A stretch of DNA of 64,000 nt from Leptospira meyeri (GTDB taxonomy: Bacteria; Spirochaetota; Leptospiria; Leptospirales; Leptospiraceae), in assembly GCF_004368965.1 (NCBI RefSeq), contig NZ_SORO01000003.1, positions 289,015 to 353,014 on the forward strand. The letters are read 5' to 3'. Shown piece after piece: positions 18,717 to 27,883 of the stretch; the stretch's first letter is position 1; every line of letters starts with the position of its first letter. A model generated the notes under the pieces. The model ran no database searches. It had not been told where the DNA came from and worked only from the letters and a program-made list of their open reading frames with translations. The translations under genes were made by a program, and so were the position numbers.

Positions 18717-18742
18717 CCGATACATCGGAATCGATGTATCGG
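18717..18742. promoter_or_regulatory. Perfect 11-bp-arm inverted repeat upstream of the cytochrome gene
   Basis: CCGATACATCG (18717-18727) and CGATGTATCGG (18732-18742) flank a GAAT loop. There is no T-run on either side, so an operator, or a processing hairpin between the upstream lipoprotein gene and the cytochrome-yceI operon, is likelier than a terminator. Confidence 0.5.
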
Positions 18743-18796
18743 GACTAAATTTCAACTATACCATAATTCTCTTATGGATATACTTTCTGATATTTT

Positions 18797-19363
18797 TTAG
18801 AGACCTTTCGTACATCGAACTCGAAACGAAATGATGTTTACCGGTGGTGTTACTGCGCCGAAAATTTTATCAACAGGACAATCCTTTACCTGGATGTCAT
18901 AAATCGTATTTGAGTTTTCCATAATTTTAACAGGGCAAGATGTGACGGGATCATACCCACCACCACCTGGCATATCTACATTCAACAAAAAGTTACCAGA
19001 AGCAGTTACTGAAACATCGCTAGTTTTAGTAAAGTCAACCTTATGAAGAAAGAATGAAGGCAAAGTTAAATCATTACCAGGAATCATTACATTATCATCT
19101 ACACCAAAATTACCTCTACAAACGCCAATTGTCTTAGTAAATTTAGCATCACCAACTGTCAAATTCACCGAGTTTAATGCCGGTTCCGGTAAATCTAGGT
19201 TTGTTGCATAAGTTGAGAGGAGAAGTGGTGCGAGTATTGCACTCGACATATCCTCTTTTTTTCCCTCAGAACAATTTACCAAAACGACAGCAAACACCAA
19301 CGTGAACAAAGCCAAAAACTGTTTTGAAATTGTTTTATGTTTCCATATTCTATTTATCTTCAA
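18797..19363 (-). CDS. Putative lipoprotein controlled by the conserved promoter element
   Basis: About 188 residues. Hydrophobic signal with lipobox LVNC and lipidated Cys31 (numbered from TTG 19363). The mature part has a glycine-rich turn (DMPGGGGYDP) and four cysteines (VCRGN, SCPVK, DCPVD, VRCTK). No known domain. Two starts are possible. ATG 19387 has no ribosome site and would lie about ten bases after the predicted transcription start. TTG 19363 has GGAGG five bases upstream and a leader of about 34 bases, so I prefer it. Expression from promoter copy 6 may continue into the cytochrome-yceI operon about 100 bases downstream. Confidence 0.8.
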   Translation of the reverse strand: MKINRIWKHKTISKQFLALFTLVFAVVLVNCSEGKKEDMSSAILAPLLLSTYATNLDLPEPALNSVNLTVGDAKFTKTIGVCRGNFGVDDNVMIPGNDLTLPSFFLHKVDFTKTSDVSVTASGNFLLNVDMPGGGGYDPVTSCPVKIMENSNTIYDIQVKDCPVDKIFGAVTPPVNIISFRVRCTKGL

Positions 19364-19403
19364 GTTATCCTCCATTAGTAAGAACATAATCTTCTATGAA
19401 GAA

Positions 19404-19451
19404 ATCTTATTACATTGATTCTAAATTGTCGTCCTAGGACGGGAATCAGGA
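19404..19451 (-). promoter_or_regulatory. Conserved 25-bp promoter element, copy 6, with -10 box
   Basis: Minus strand, 19451 to 19427: TCCTGATTCCCGTCC then TAGGACGACA. This copy has the most symmetric core, CGTCCTAGGACG, a perfect 12-bp palindrome. After 17 bases TAAGAT occupies 19409-19404. It drives the lipoprotein at 18797-19363. Confidence 0.87.
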
Positions 19452-20612
19452 GAAAAAAACTATTTTGAATTCACAATAAAACATTCCTTGTAGCGAATGC
19501 ATCGACATCAAACATGATTTATATACCATCTAACTACAATTACGCAAATTTACTTCAGGTTATAAGAGAATTTCAAGCGTTAAATACCTTATCGAAAACG
19601 AAGGATAATTAGTGAATTCATAGTTACGAATTTTATTTTTTAATGGGTCAAAAACAAAAATCCACCTAAGAGATATTACAGAATTTAAGTTTTTTACTTT
19701 GAGGTTGTACTTATGGACTAAGATTACTACGAATACATCTTTCTCATTATATAATTGAAAAAACTTGAATGAAATATGTATTAAATTGGCTCACAAATCA
19801 ATTCCTATGATGACAGTGCAGCTACGAAGAACCTAAAATTACAGCTTTCGAATGAACTTCCAACACATTAAGTAACACATCTGGTTCAGAATTCCTAAGT
19901 GGAGTTGTTTGGACAAACTCTTATCAATAACATCAGTTTTCAAGTTCCGGTTCAAAACGAAAATGCCAGAAATGATTATCTTCTAGAATGTAATATTAGA
20001 TTTGAACAAGAGGGAACAGTTTTAAATACGACAAAGTTACTTACATTAACTCTAATTGATATTTATCGCTATTCCAATAATACCAATAGTCATTTATTAA
20101 AACCAAATTATTGATTACATTTATCATCAGCCGACTGATTCTTCTTTCACTTGAAGGAATAAGTTCAATTTTTCGAATCTATTCCCACTCGGTCATGATT
20201 ATATTTGTGTTACCTCACAAAGTAAGGTATTCGATGGATACTGATACTGGAATTATTTATAATCGGTAATCGACAGAAAAATTGATAATGGAATTATCAA
20301 ATCGAAAAAAGTATTCTGCGTTAACATGTTTCCTAAGTTTCGTCGTTAATACTTCAAAGTTATTTACCTATTTTTAAAAAGGCAATCGTCCCCTCTCTTT
20401 CATTTAAACAGAAAAAAATAAATATTCTAATAAATTAATTTTACTCTAGAAACAGTTTTTTAAAAAATTCAAAGAACATACGACATAGTTTTCACAGTAT
20501 CTTCCCTCAATATTGAGGAACTTTTTTTCATATAATATCTTGTTTTTTTTCTAAATTATGTTACAATTGCAATCCGTTCGCAGCGGATTTAAAATTCGAG
20601 ATAGAAGGGAAA
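19452..20612. other. 1.2-kb gap without an intact gene
   Basis: The left part (19452 to about 19870) shows no convincing coding frame, RNA gene or repeat. The middle holds the remnant of a third proline-linker lipoprotein. The last 300 bases are AT-rich with short homopolymers and should contain the promoter of the chemotaxis cluster. Confidence 0.6.
19880..20250 (+). pseudogene. Decayed third copy of the proline-linker lipoprotein
   Basis: A frame at 19899-20114 encodes LFGQTLINNISFQVPVQNEN...NIRFEQEGTVLNTTKLLTLT. It aligns with YGKILINNISFQLPVHDQTTITAYIGKRNLRLEPDGTVVNATNFKTFT of the product at 15580-16596. Further on, 20196-20247 in another frame gives DYICVTSQSKVFDGY, matching the family's C-terminal CVLLQS...EDENG. 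Frameshifts, stops, loss of the signal peptide and a shortened middle show the gene is dead. No copy of the promoter element precedes it; copy 6 nearby faces the other way. Confidence 0.7.
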
Positions 20613-21857
20613 ATGGCAGGGATGTCGACATATATTACAATTAAAGATTTTGCTAATGCCTTGTTTTCCTCTCTTCCTAATGGGAACTATGTTCTTCTTT
20701 CAGAATACGGGAATGTACTAGAGGCTATTCCTTCAAAATTAAACCCATGGGGTATTGATAAGGAAAGTATTGGGAAATCATTTCAAGACTTACTTCCTGA
20801 ATCTTTTGCTTCGCTCAAAGAATCCTTCAGCCAAGTGATGGAATCAGGGACTACATTTGTTTCGCGATATTCATTTCCTAAATTCCAATTAATCATTCAG
20901 CTAGCTCCCTGTGTGTTTCCAACACAGTCCGAAAAGTTTGTTTTATTCTCTGCAATGGAGATGGAAGAGGAACCAGATAGAGATTTATCGGAAGTAGAGC
21001 GTTCCGTCATCCAGTATGAAGAAAACCTACATAAAGAAATCATTAAAATCTTCAATTGGAGACATGAAATTGAAGGAAAGGGCAATCACAGAGATTGGAT
21101 GGAAAAAGCACTCCCCAATCTAAACACTTCTTTAATGCAAGGTTCAGGGCTCGGTGCATTGGTCACTACCGTTGGCTCTTTACTCAGGAAAGCAAAAAAA
21201 GAAGGGAATCATCACATCATCCCTTCAACCATTTATGAATTGTTAGAAGAAAACTTTAGTAGTACAAAAAAATTAGTACAAACATTGGCTGAAGCTCAAA
21301 TTGTATTTGAAGGCAGTGCCTCAAAAACAGAAACAACGACTCTTAAAGACTTTCGCAATATGATTCAGGAAGAGGTAGCTTATCTTTCAGATATGACTAC
21401 CATTAAAAACCAAAAGTTTCATATTTCAAATTTACAATCTGGCGCAGATAGTAAGTTCCAATCGCATTTCAAATTATTAAGAACTGCAATTAGGGAACTC
21501 CTCATCAACGCAATGAAATATGGCCCCGAAAGTTCAAGTATCTATATTCTTTTTATGAAAGTTGGTGAAAAACTATCACTTAAAATTTTAAATGCACCGA
21601 TGGATCAGTCAATCCAACAAATCGATTTCAAAAAATCAGAAGAAATCATTTTGTTCCAACCTTTCTACCGAGTAAACAAATATGTGGATGAACGTTTTTC
21701 CAAAGAAGAATTTGGATTGGGACTTGGATTACCAATTGTGAAAAAGATTTTAGAAGATATGAATGCTAAAATTTACTTCAATGTTTTGGATTCCAATATC
21801 TATAACGATCAATCATCCGAAGTTTCTGTTACTTTAGAGTTCGATATTATTCCATAA
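20613..21857 (+). CDS. HATPase-containing protein at the head of the chemotaxis cluster
   Basis: 414 residues, cytosolic. The N-terminal part (about 15-125) resembles a PAS-like sensory fold (LPNGNYVLLSEYGNVLEAIPSKLNPWG). The middle is helical. The C-terminal part (about 285-414) is a GHKL ATPase domain with N-box RELLINAMKYGP and G-box FGLGLGLPIVKKIL. I find no clear HisKA H-box, so it may be a divergent kinase, or a kinase relying on an unusual histidine such as those in the helical middle. AAGGGA precedes the ATG. It lies 73 bases before cheW in the same direction, suggesting a role in the chemotaxis signalling unit. Confidence 0.75.
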   Translation: MAGMSTYITIKDFANALFSSLPNGNYVLLSEYGNVLEAIPSKLNPWGIDKESIGKSFQDLLPESFASLKESFSQVMESGTTFVSRYSFPKFQLIIQLAPCVFPTQSEKFVLFSAMEMEEEPDRDLSEVERSVIQYEENLHKEIIKIFNWRHEIEGKGNHRDWMEKALPNLNTSLMQGSGLGALVTTVGSLLRKAKKEGNHHIIPSTIYELLEENFSSTKKLVQTLAEAQIVFEGSASKTETTTLKDFRNMIQEEVAYLSDMTTIKNQKFHISNLQSGADSKFQSHFKLLRTAIRELLINAMKYGPESSSIYILFMKVGEKLSLKILNAPMDQSIQQIDFKKSEEIILFQPFYRVNKYVDERFSKEEFGLGLGLPIVKKILEDMNAKIYFNVLDSNIYNDQSSEVSVTLEFDIIP

Positions 21858-21930
21858 ATTAGAATAATTCAACTTTTATTCTTTACAAACATTTGAATAT
21901 AAGATTCTTCGCTAACACATAGGTGAGAAA

Positions 21931-22455
21931 ATGAATAACTTAGAAATTGAATCCCTATCGGATGAAAACGACGACTATGATGATGAAGACACTTTAGAAG
22001 GTCGTTACCTTATCTTCTCCCTTGCCGATCGAAGTTATGGAATCGAAATCAAATTCATCACAGAAATTGTTGGGATGCAAAACATTACAGAAATTCCAGA
22101 CATGCCAACCTTTATCAAAGGAGTCATCAACCTTCGAGGGAAGGTAATTGCTCTGATTGATGTTCGCGATCGTTTTCGAATGCAATCAATAGGTTATAAT
22201 GACAAAACATGTGTGATCATTCTCAGTGTAAACCAACAGTTGATTGGGCTTATTGTTGATACAGTCAAAGAGGTAATTAAAATTCCTCTCAACAATATGG
22301 AAGAAGCACCAAAATTTGGAGAACACCAAGGAAACCAATTTATTAAATCAATAGCAAAGGTGAGTGATGAAGTAAAAGTTTTACTCAATATCGAAAAACT
22401 ACTTAAAGACGAAGACAAACTCGCTTTAGATGCAGCCATTAGCAATCAATCTTAA
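21931..22455 (+). CDS. cheW: Chemotaxis coupling protein CheW
   Basis: 174 residues. After an acidic N-terminal tail (SDENDDYDDEDTLEG), residues about 25-165 form a CheW domain: YLIFSLADRSYGIEIKFITEIVGMQNITEIPDMPTFIKGVINLRGKVIALIDVRDRF. The NLRG motif for receptor and kinase binding is intact. It joins the receptor encoded next to CheA in the signalling array. AGGTGAG lies before the ATG. Confidence 0.96.
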   Translation: MNNLEIESLSDENDDYDDEDTLEGRYLIFSLADRSYGIEIKFITEIVGMQNITEIPDMPTFIKGVINLRGKVIALIDVRDRFRMQSIGYNDKTCVIILSVNQQLIGLIVDTVKEVIKIPLNNMEEAPKFGEHQGNQFIKSIAKVSDEVKVLLNIEKLLKDEDKLALDAAISNQS

Positions 22456-22470
22456 AAGAAGGAACAAAAT

Positions 22471-23991
22471 ATGTTAAATTTAAAATCAATGACAGTCAAA
22501 GGAAAATTAATCCTCGGATTCAGTTTGCTAATATTTTTTATCGGTGTTGGTACAGGATCAGGTATTTACAGTGTAAACATATTTAACAATAAAGTGACTG
22601 ATTTAGTTTTAATCTATTCACCGAAAGTACAACTTTCTGAGAAAATCAGAACTAAATTCATATGGCTTGCTCGAAACGAAAAAAACCTAATCTTAGACCA
22701 AACAATGGAATTAATGAACCAAAGGATAACTGCAAGAAAAAAATACTCAAGCGAACTTTTCGGGTTTATTGAAGACTTAGAGAAACTTGGAAATCAAAAG
22801 GATAAAGAAAAACTTAAGGAATTAAGAGCTGCATATGACGATTATGCAGCTGCTTTTGAAGAAGTAAAAGTTGTAGCATTAAAAAATTTAACCCAACAAG
22901 CACAAGACATATCAAGTGAGAAAGGACGTCCCGCTGCAGATAAATTTGACGCCATTGCAGATGATATTGCTTCTATGGCTGCTGCCGATATGGACGAAGC
23001 TAACAAATTAACAGATGAATACTATCAGGCGATATTTTTTTTCATGGCAGGCCTCTTTATCGTATCTGCAATTGTTTCCATTTTGATCGCTGCCTGGATT
23101 ATCGTCAGCATCACTAAAGCGCTGAACTCTGCTGTTGAAATTGCAACCACCGTTTCAACTGCCGCAGAACAAGTTTCCTCTACGGCCTATTCGCTGAGCC
23201 AAGGGGCAAGTGAACAAGCGGCATCGATTGAAGAATCAACTGCATCAATAGAAGAAATGTCTTCTTCTGTGACTCAAAATTCACAAGCCGCAATCGAAAC
23301 AAATGAAATTGCATCAAAATCAGCAAAGGAAACTACCAAAGGCAGAGAATCCGTTTTCAAAACATTAGATGCAATGAAGAATATTTCTTCTAAAATTAAA
23401 ATCATCGAAGAAATTGCTTACCAAACCAACTTACTAGCACTAAATGCAGCAATTGAAGCTGCTCGTGCAGGCAAACATGGAAAAGGATTTGCCGTTGTTG
23501 CAGATGAAGTAAGAAAACTCGCAGAAAGAAGCCAAGTTGCCGCTCAAGAAATTAATCAACTGTCGTTTAACAGTGTATCGCTTGCCGAAGAAGCTGGAAA
23601 AGTGATCGAAGAAATTGTTCCAAGCATTAGTAAAACTGCAGAACTTGTTTCTTCTATTGCCGATGCATCAAGGGAACAATCTTCAGGTATCAATCAGATT
23701 TCACTTGCGATGACACAAATGGATCAAACCACTCAGATTGCCGCATCCTCTTCTGAAGAACTTGCCGCGACATCCAACGAGCTCAAAGAACAATCTGGCC
23801 ACCTAATGGAAATTATGGGAACACTCGTAAAAATTGATCAAGAAAAAATTGCTTTAGCGAAACAAAAGAAAAATAATACGAACAAACCAGGTGACCTCAA
23901 GAACATAGCAGCCGAATTTGGGAAAAACAATAAATCATCCAACGGTTTTGGTTCGGGAATCGAACATAACTCCCTAACTGAAAAATTTTGA
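22471..23991 (+). CDS. Methyl-accepting chemotaxis protein
   Basis: 506 residues. TM1 spans about 11-33 and TM2 about 188-212, enclosing a periplasmic four-helix-bundle sensor. The cytoplasmic signalling domain includes the conserved hairpin tip [43 protein letters not shown], where CheA and CheW bind. A recognisable HAMP domain after TM2 is short or absent. The C-terminus is lysine/asparagine-rich and has no CheR-docking pentapeptide. Located between cheW and cheA, it is probably the dedicated receptor of this cluster. The sensed compound is unknown. Confidence 0.95.
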   Translation: MLNLKSMTVKGKLILGFSLLIFFIGVGTGSGIYSVNIFNNKVTDLVLIYSPKVQLSEKIRTKFIWLARNEKNLILDQTMELMNQRITARKKYSSELFGFIEDLEKLGNQKDKEKLKELRAAYDDYAAAFEEVKVVALKNLTQQAQDISSEKGRPAADKFDAIADDIASMAAADMDEANKLTDEYYQAIFFFMAGLFIVSAIVSILIAAWIIVSITKALNSAVEIATTVSTAAEQVSSTAYSLSQGASEQAASIEESTASIEEMSSSVTQNSQAAIETNEIASKSAKETTKGRESVFKTLDAMKNISSKIKIIEEIAYQTNLLALNAAIEAARAGKHGKGFAVVADEVRKLAERSQVAAQEINQLSFNSVSLAEEAGKVIEEIVPSISKTAELVSSIADASREQSSGINQISLAMTQMDQTTQIAASSSEELAATSNELKEQSGHLMEIMGTLVKIDQEKIALAKQKKNNTNKPGDLKNIAAEFGKNNKSSNGFGSGIEHNSLTEKF

Positions 23992-23999
23992 GATAAGTT

Positions 24000-25868
24000 A
24001 TGGGAAGAGAACAACTCTTACTCGACTTCATTCCTGAAGGTTTTGAACTCATTGAAGTTTGCGAATCAGCAATCCTCTCAATCGAGGAAATCAACGACCA
24101 ATCCGGTGAATATGATGAAGATCTGATCAACAATCTGTTCCGTGCAGTACATACCTTCAAAGGATCGACGGGATTACTAAAGTTAGAAAGTTTAGTAAAG
24201 ATATCTCACGAAGCTGAGACACTGATGGATATTTTACGCAAAGAAAAAAAACTTCCTAATGAAGACATTTGTCAAATACTCATCAACACCTGTGATCAAT
24301 TGCGAAGGTTACTGCATAAAGTCGATGAAACAAAAACAAATCCAGAGTTAGACGATGAATCAGATGCGATTATTGAAGTTTTAAAACGAGAAATCAAACA
24401 GCTGAATTCCGAAGATCAAATTACTGAATCAGAAATTCCTACTTCTAAAAAGAAAAAAAGTTTTGAAATATTTGCTGAGGAAGAGCCAAAAACAGAAACA
24501 ACGGTTACGAAAAAAAAATCTGCATTTGAAATTTTCGGTGAATCTCCAAATCCATCACAAACTGAACCCAAAATAACAAACGAACACAATCTTGCGGAAA
24601 CAAACAACCCAGAGAAAAAAACTACAGAAATAGTAAAACCAGAAAAAACACAATTAGATAAGGAACCTATTGCGACAACCACAACCATTCAGAAAAAAGA
24701 AATCAAAGTAGCAAATGAAAAATTGGATGCGCTAATGGATTTAGTAGGAGAATTAGTGATTGCTGAATCGAATGTAACCCAACACCCACTTCTCAAATCC
24801 CTTCGAAATGAAGATTTTAATTCTTCTATCAATCGCCTCCACAAAATTGTGTTAGATTTGCAAGAGGTTGCTTTATCCACCAGAATGATACCCATTAGCG
24901 GTGTTTTTCAAAAGATGTCACGTTTGGTTCGTGACCTTCAGAAAAAAGCAAACAAAAAAGTTGCATTATACATCAGTGGAGAGGAGACCGAAATAGATAA
25001 ATCCATTGTTGATTTAATTGCCGACCCCATTATTCACATTCTTAGAAATTCGATCGATCATGGAATCGAAACCAGTGATGAACGAATGTTATCTGGTAAA
25101 CCAGAAGTCGGTATCATCCAACTAAGTGCCAGACAATCAGTTAATGAAGTATGGGTCATGATCCGTGATGATGGCCGCGGATTGAATCGAGAGAAAATCA
25201 TCCAAAAATCAATTGAAAGAGGAATTCTTAGCGGAGACACCGAACACCTGTCAGACCAAGAAGTATATAATTTAATTTTTGTTCCAGGTTTGTCCACAGC
25301 GGAGACAATCACAGACATTTCTGGTAGAGGTGTCGGTATGGACATTGTCCGTCAAAATATTGAAAAAATGGGCGGAAAAATTGAAATTCATAGCCGTTTG
25401 CAGAAAGGAACAAGTTTTATTCTAAGGATTCCACTTTCTCTTGGAATTATGGAAGGAACCGTGGTTCGCATTGGTAAAAAGTTTTTTACGATTCAAACCA
25501 TTGAACTGAGAGAGTTTGTAAGCCTTAGAGAAAAAAAAGAAATCCCACTGGAAGACAATCAGAAAGTAATTGATGTTCGAGGTACTTTTATTCCCATTTT
25601 TGATATCAACCAAATCTTAAACCATAGAGAAGAGATTGTTTATGAAGGTTTAGATCCTTTGATGATTGTTCTCGAATATGAAAAAAAATTATTAGGCATC
25701 CGTGTCGATGAAATTGTTGGAAATCAAAATGTAGTCATCAAACCACTGCAAGGAATTTTAGAAGAAGCAAATGGAGTGAACGGTTTTACAATTCTCGGTA
25801 GTGGGAACGTAAGTTTAATTTTAGATGTTAAGTCTATTTTTCAGAAAATGCACCGAAGCGAATCATGA
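24000..25868 (+). CDS. cheA: Chemotaxis histidine kinase CheA (no P2 domain)
   Basis: 622 residues. The P1/Hpt domain (1-105) carries phospho-acceptor His51 in RAVHTFKGSTG. A charged, low-complexity linker of about 120 residues follows; it contains two copies of a short motif, KKKSFEIFAEE and KKKSAFEIFGES, in place of a folded P2 CheY/CheB-binding domain. Then come the P3 dimerisation domain (VANEKLDALMDLVGELVIAESN), the P4 ATPase (SIDHGIE; GRGVGMDIV) and a P5 CheW-like domain (about 490-620). Its stop overlaps the cheB start by four bases (ATGA). Confidence 0.96.
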   Translation: MGREQLLLDFIPEGFELIEVCESAILSIEEINDQSGEYDEDLINNLFRAVHTFKGSTGLLKLESLVKISHEAETLMDILRKEKKLPNEDICQILINTCDQLRRLLHKVDETKTNPELDDESDAIIEVLKREIKQLNSEDQITESEIPTSKKKKSFEIFAEEEPKTETTVTKKKSAFEIFGESPNPSQTEPKITNEHNLAETNNPEKKTTEIVKPEKTQLDKEPIATTTTIQKKEIKVANEKLDALMDLVGELVIAESNVTQHPLLKSLRNEDFNSSINRLHKIVLDLQEVALSTRMIPISGVFQKMSRLVRDLQKKANKKVALYISGEETEIDKSIVDLIADPIIHILRNSIDHGIETSDERMLSGKPEVGIIQLSARQSVNEVWVMIRDDGRGLNREKIIQKSIERGILSGDTEHLSDQEVYNLIFVPGLSTAETITDISGRGVGMDIVRQNIEKMGGKIEIHSRLQKGTSFILRIPLSLGIMEGTVVRIGKKFFTIQTIELREFVSLREKKEIPLEDNQKVIDVRGTFIPIFDINQILNHREEIVYEGLDPLMIVLEYEKKLLGIRVDEIVGNQNVVIKPLQGILEEANGVNGFTILGSGNVSLILDVKSIFQKMHRSES

Positions 25869-26896
25869 TCAAACTATTGATAGTTGACGACCAAAACGTA
25901 GTAAGAAACGTACTTTCCGAAATGTTTGCCAATAACAAAACCATACAAGTTGTTGGTACGGCTGCAAATGCCTTAGAAGCAAAGAAGTTGGTCCCCCTGC
26001 TACGTCCAGATGTGATTAGTTTGGATGTTGATATGCCTGGAATGAGTGGCCTTGAATTTTTAGATTGGCTAATTCCCAATTTCCCCACGCCGGTGATAAT
26101 GTTAAGCACATACACGGTCACTGGAGCCAATGCAACCATCCAAGCTCTGCAACGAGGTGCTATGGATTTTGTAAAAAAACCAGATGGTACTGAGTCTGAT
26201 TTTTTGCGAATGTTAGAAGAATTAACTTTTAAAATCAAAAAACTAGGCATCTTTACAAAACCGAAACAATATATAACACCAACATCCACTTCAAAACTGA
26301 CAGGTCTCAAAGGGAAACAAACCAATATCAAATTGATCGCAATTGGTGCTTCTACCGGAGGTACACAAGCCTTAGATTTTATCTTACACCAATTACCGAA
26401 TGATCTTCCGCCTATTGTTGTGGTCCAACATATGCCAGAACATTTTACAACTTTGTTTGCACAACGACTGAATCAAACTACGGGACTTCCTGTCAAAGAA
26501 GCATCACATGGTGATATCCTTGAAACTGGCCATGTGTATCTTGCTCCAGGGGATCAGCATCTACTTGTTCGACGCCTGGCTGGTCGGTATTATTTAGAAT
26601 TAGAAGTCTTTGATAAAGTGAGTGGACATCGCCCTTCTGTCGATGTTTTATTTAATTCCATTGCACAAGGGAAAATGAGTAACAATTGTTTGGCGATTTT
26701 ATTAACAGGAATGGGAAGAGATGGAGCCATCGGATTAAAAGGTATAAAAGATGCTGGTGGGAGAACTGTTGGACAAGATGAAGAATCAAGTGTTGTTTAT
26801 GGAATGCCCAAAGAAGCTTTTTTATTAGGTGCTGTCGAAAAACAAGTCGGTCTTTCTAATATACCCAACGTTATTTTACAAATTTTAGAATCATAA
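25865..26896 (+). CDS. cheB: Chemotaxis glutamate methylesterase CheB
   Basis: 343 residues. The receiver domain has Asp54 (SLDVDMPGMSG). The methylesterase/deamidase domain has the catalytic triad Ser163 (GASTGGTQAL), His189 (VVQHMPEHF) and Asp286 (LTGMGRDGA). It removes methyl groups from receptor glutamates for adaptation after phosphorylation by CheA. It overlaps cheA by four bases. No partner methyltransferase cheR is present in the window. Confidence 0.96.
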   Translation: MIKLLIVDDQNVVRNVLSEMFANNKTIQVVGTAANALEAKKLVPLLRPDVISLDVDMPGMSGLEFLDWLIPNFPTPVIMLSTYTVTGANATIQALQRGAMDFVKKPDGTESDFLRMLEELTFKIKKLGIFTKPKQYITPTSTSKLTGLKGKQTNIKLIAIGASTGGTQALDFILHQLPNDLPPIVVVQHMPEHFTTLFAQRLNQTTGLPVKEASHGDILETGHVYLAPGDQHLLVRRLAGRYYLELEVFDKVSGHRPSVDVLFNSIAQGKMSNNCLAILLTGMGRDGAIGLKGIKDAGGRTVGQDEESSVVYGMPKEAFLLGAVEKQVGLSNIPNVILQILES

Positions 26897-26911
26897 GGGA
26901 GAGTTAAAAAA

Positions 26912-27280
26912 ATGTCAAAAAAAATATTACTATGCGATGATGCACCAACTGCATTGAAATTAATGGAAATGGTACTTGGAGATGAAGGTTATGAAATTTT
27001 CAAAGCTGAAAATGCAGAACAAGCAATGAAAAGTTTAGAACTCAATGGACCTTTCGACGGTTGTGTTTTTGATGTCAATATGCCTGGAAAAAATGGAATT
27101 GAGTTGTCTCGAGACTTTTTAGCTCACCCAAAAGGAAATGGTGCCAATATTTTGATCGTATCAACTGAATCGAGTGACCACCTGCGCCAAGCAGGAAAGG
27201 ATGCGGGAGTAAAGGCATGGATTGTCAAACCATTTGATGATGAAGATTTAATTGAAGTATTAAAGAAAATTATCGGTTAA
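26912..27280 (+). CDS. cheY: CheY-like single-domain response regulator
   Basis: 122 residues, receiver only. Acidic pair Asp9-Asp10 (LLCDDAP), phospho-acceptor Asp54 (CVFDVNMPGKNG), Thr/Ser in VSTES and Lys in VKPFD are all present. It is the output of the CheA phosphorelay and would act at the flagellar switch. Last gene of the plus-strand chemotaxis operon, 15 bases after cheB. Confidence 0.93.
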   Translation: MSKKILLCDDAPTALKLMEMVLGDEGYEIFKAENAEQAMKSLELNGPFDGCVFDVNMPGKNGIELSRDFLAHPKGNGANILIVSTESSDHLRQAGKDAGVKAWIVKPFDDEDLIEVLKKIIG

Positions 27281-27337
27281 GTTGAAATAGTAAAAAAGAC
27301 CGATCCGAAGCCCATTTTTAATGAATGAGTCAGTGGA

Positions 27338-27883
27338 TTAAAAAGTAAATACTGATGTTTTTTTAACCATTCTTTCACGAACCTTGGTTTCGAAGTGACG
27401 TTCTTGTGTTAGAATTTCGGTTGATACATTTGGTTGAAGTTTAGTAATAAAAACATCATAATTATCCGTATGAAAAACTAGTTTTCGATATAATTCGCCA
27501 CCTGTGTCTTCGCTGATAATTGGAATTTTTTCAGTCTGCAAAAAATCCTTAACAAACATTATATTCTTCGGACCAGCATTGTTTGTTGTTAACTTCAGAG
27601 TTTGAGAGCCTCCAAAAATTTTTGCTTTTAGTTCATTCCTTGGGATATTTAATTTCACAAATTCGTTAATCAATAATTCCATGGAAGTAATTCCATATCG
27701 TAAACTTTGTTTTTCTTCTAGTTTACCCAAACTTCCTGGCAACAGAATGTGATTGATGGCACTATGTTTTGTTCTTTCATGAAACAAACATACAGAAACA
27801 CAAGAACCCAAAATGGTTCGAATTTCGTATATCCCCGAAGTAAAATATGCTTCACCGATATTCAGATACACTTTTTGTTTCAT
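27338..27883 (-). CDS. cheD: Chemoreceptor glutamine deamidase CheD
   Basis: 181 residues from ATG 27883; the frame opens at 27928 with an unlikely 15-residue extension. The catalytic Cys and His are seen in ILGSCVSVCLFHERTKHSAINHILLPG, and the third conserved part lies in KAKIFGGSQTL. CheD deamidates receptor glutamines and helps adaptation. It is convergent with cheY, so it forms a separate transcription unit within the cluster. With CheB but no CheR in view, adaptation here is only partly encoded locally. Confidence 0.92.
   Translation of the reverse strand: MKQKVYLNIGEAYFTSGIYEIRTILGSCVSVCLFHERTKHSAINHILLPGSLGKLEEKQSLRYGITSMELLINEFVKLNIPRNELKAKIFGGSQTLKLTTNNAGPKNIMFVKDFLQTEKIPIISEDTGGELYRKLVFHTDNYDVFITKLQPNVSTEILTQERHFETKVRERMVKKTSVFTF

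Noticed and set aside
4048..19451. Reading the six 25-bp copies as a mobile palindromic repeat
   Set aside because: All copies share orientation relative to the downstream gene and an exact 17-bp distance to a -10 box, which a mobile repeat would not show.
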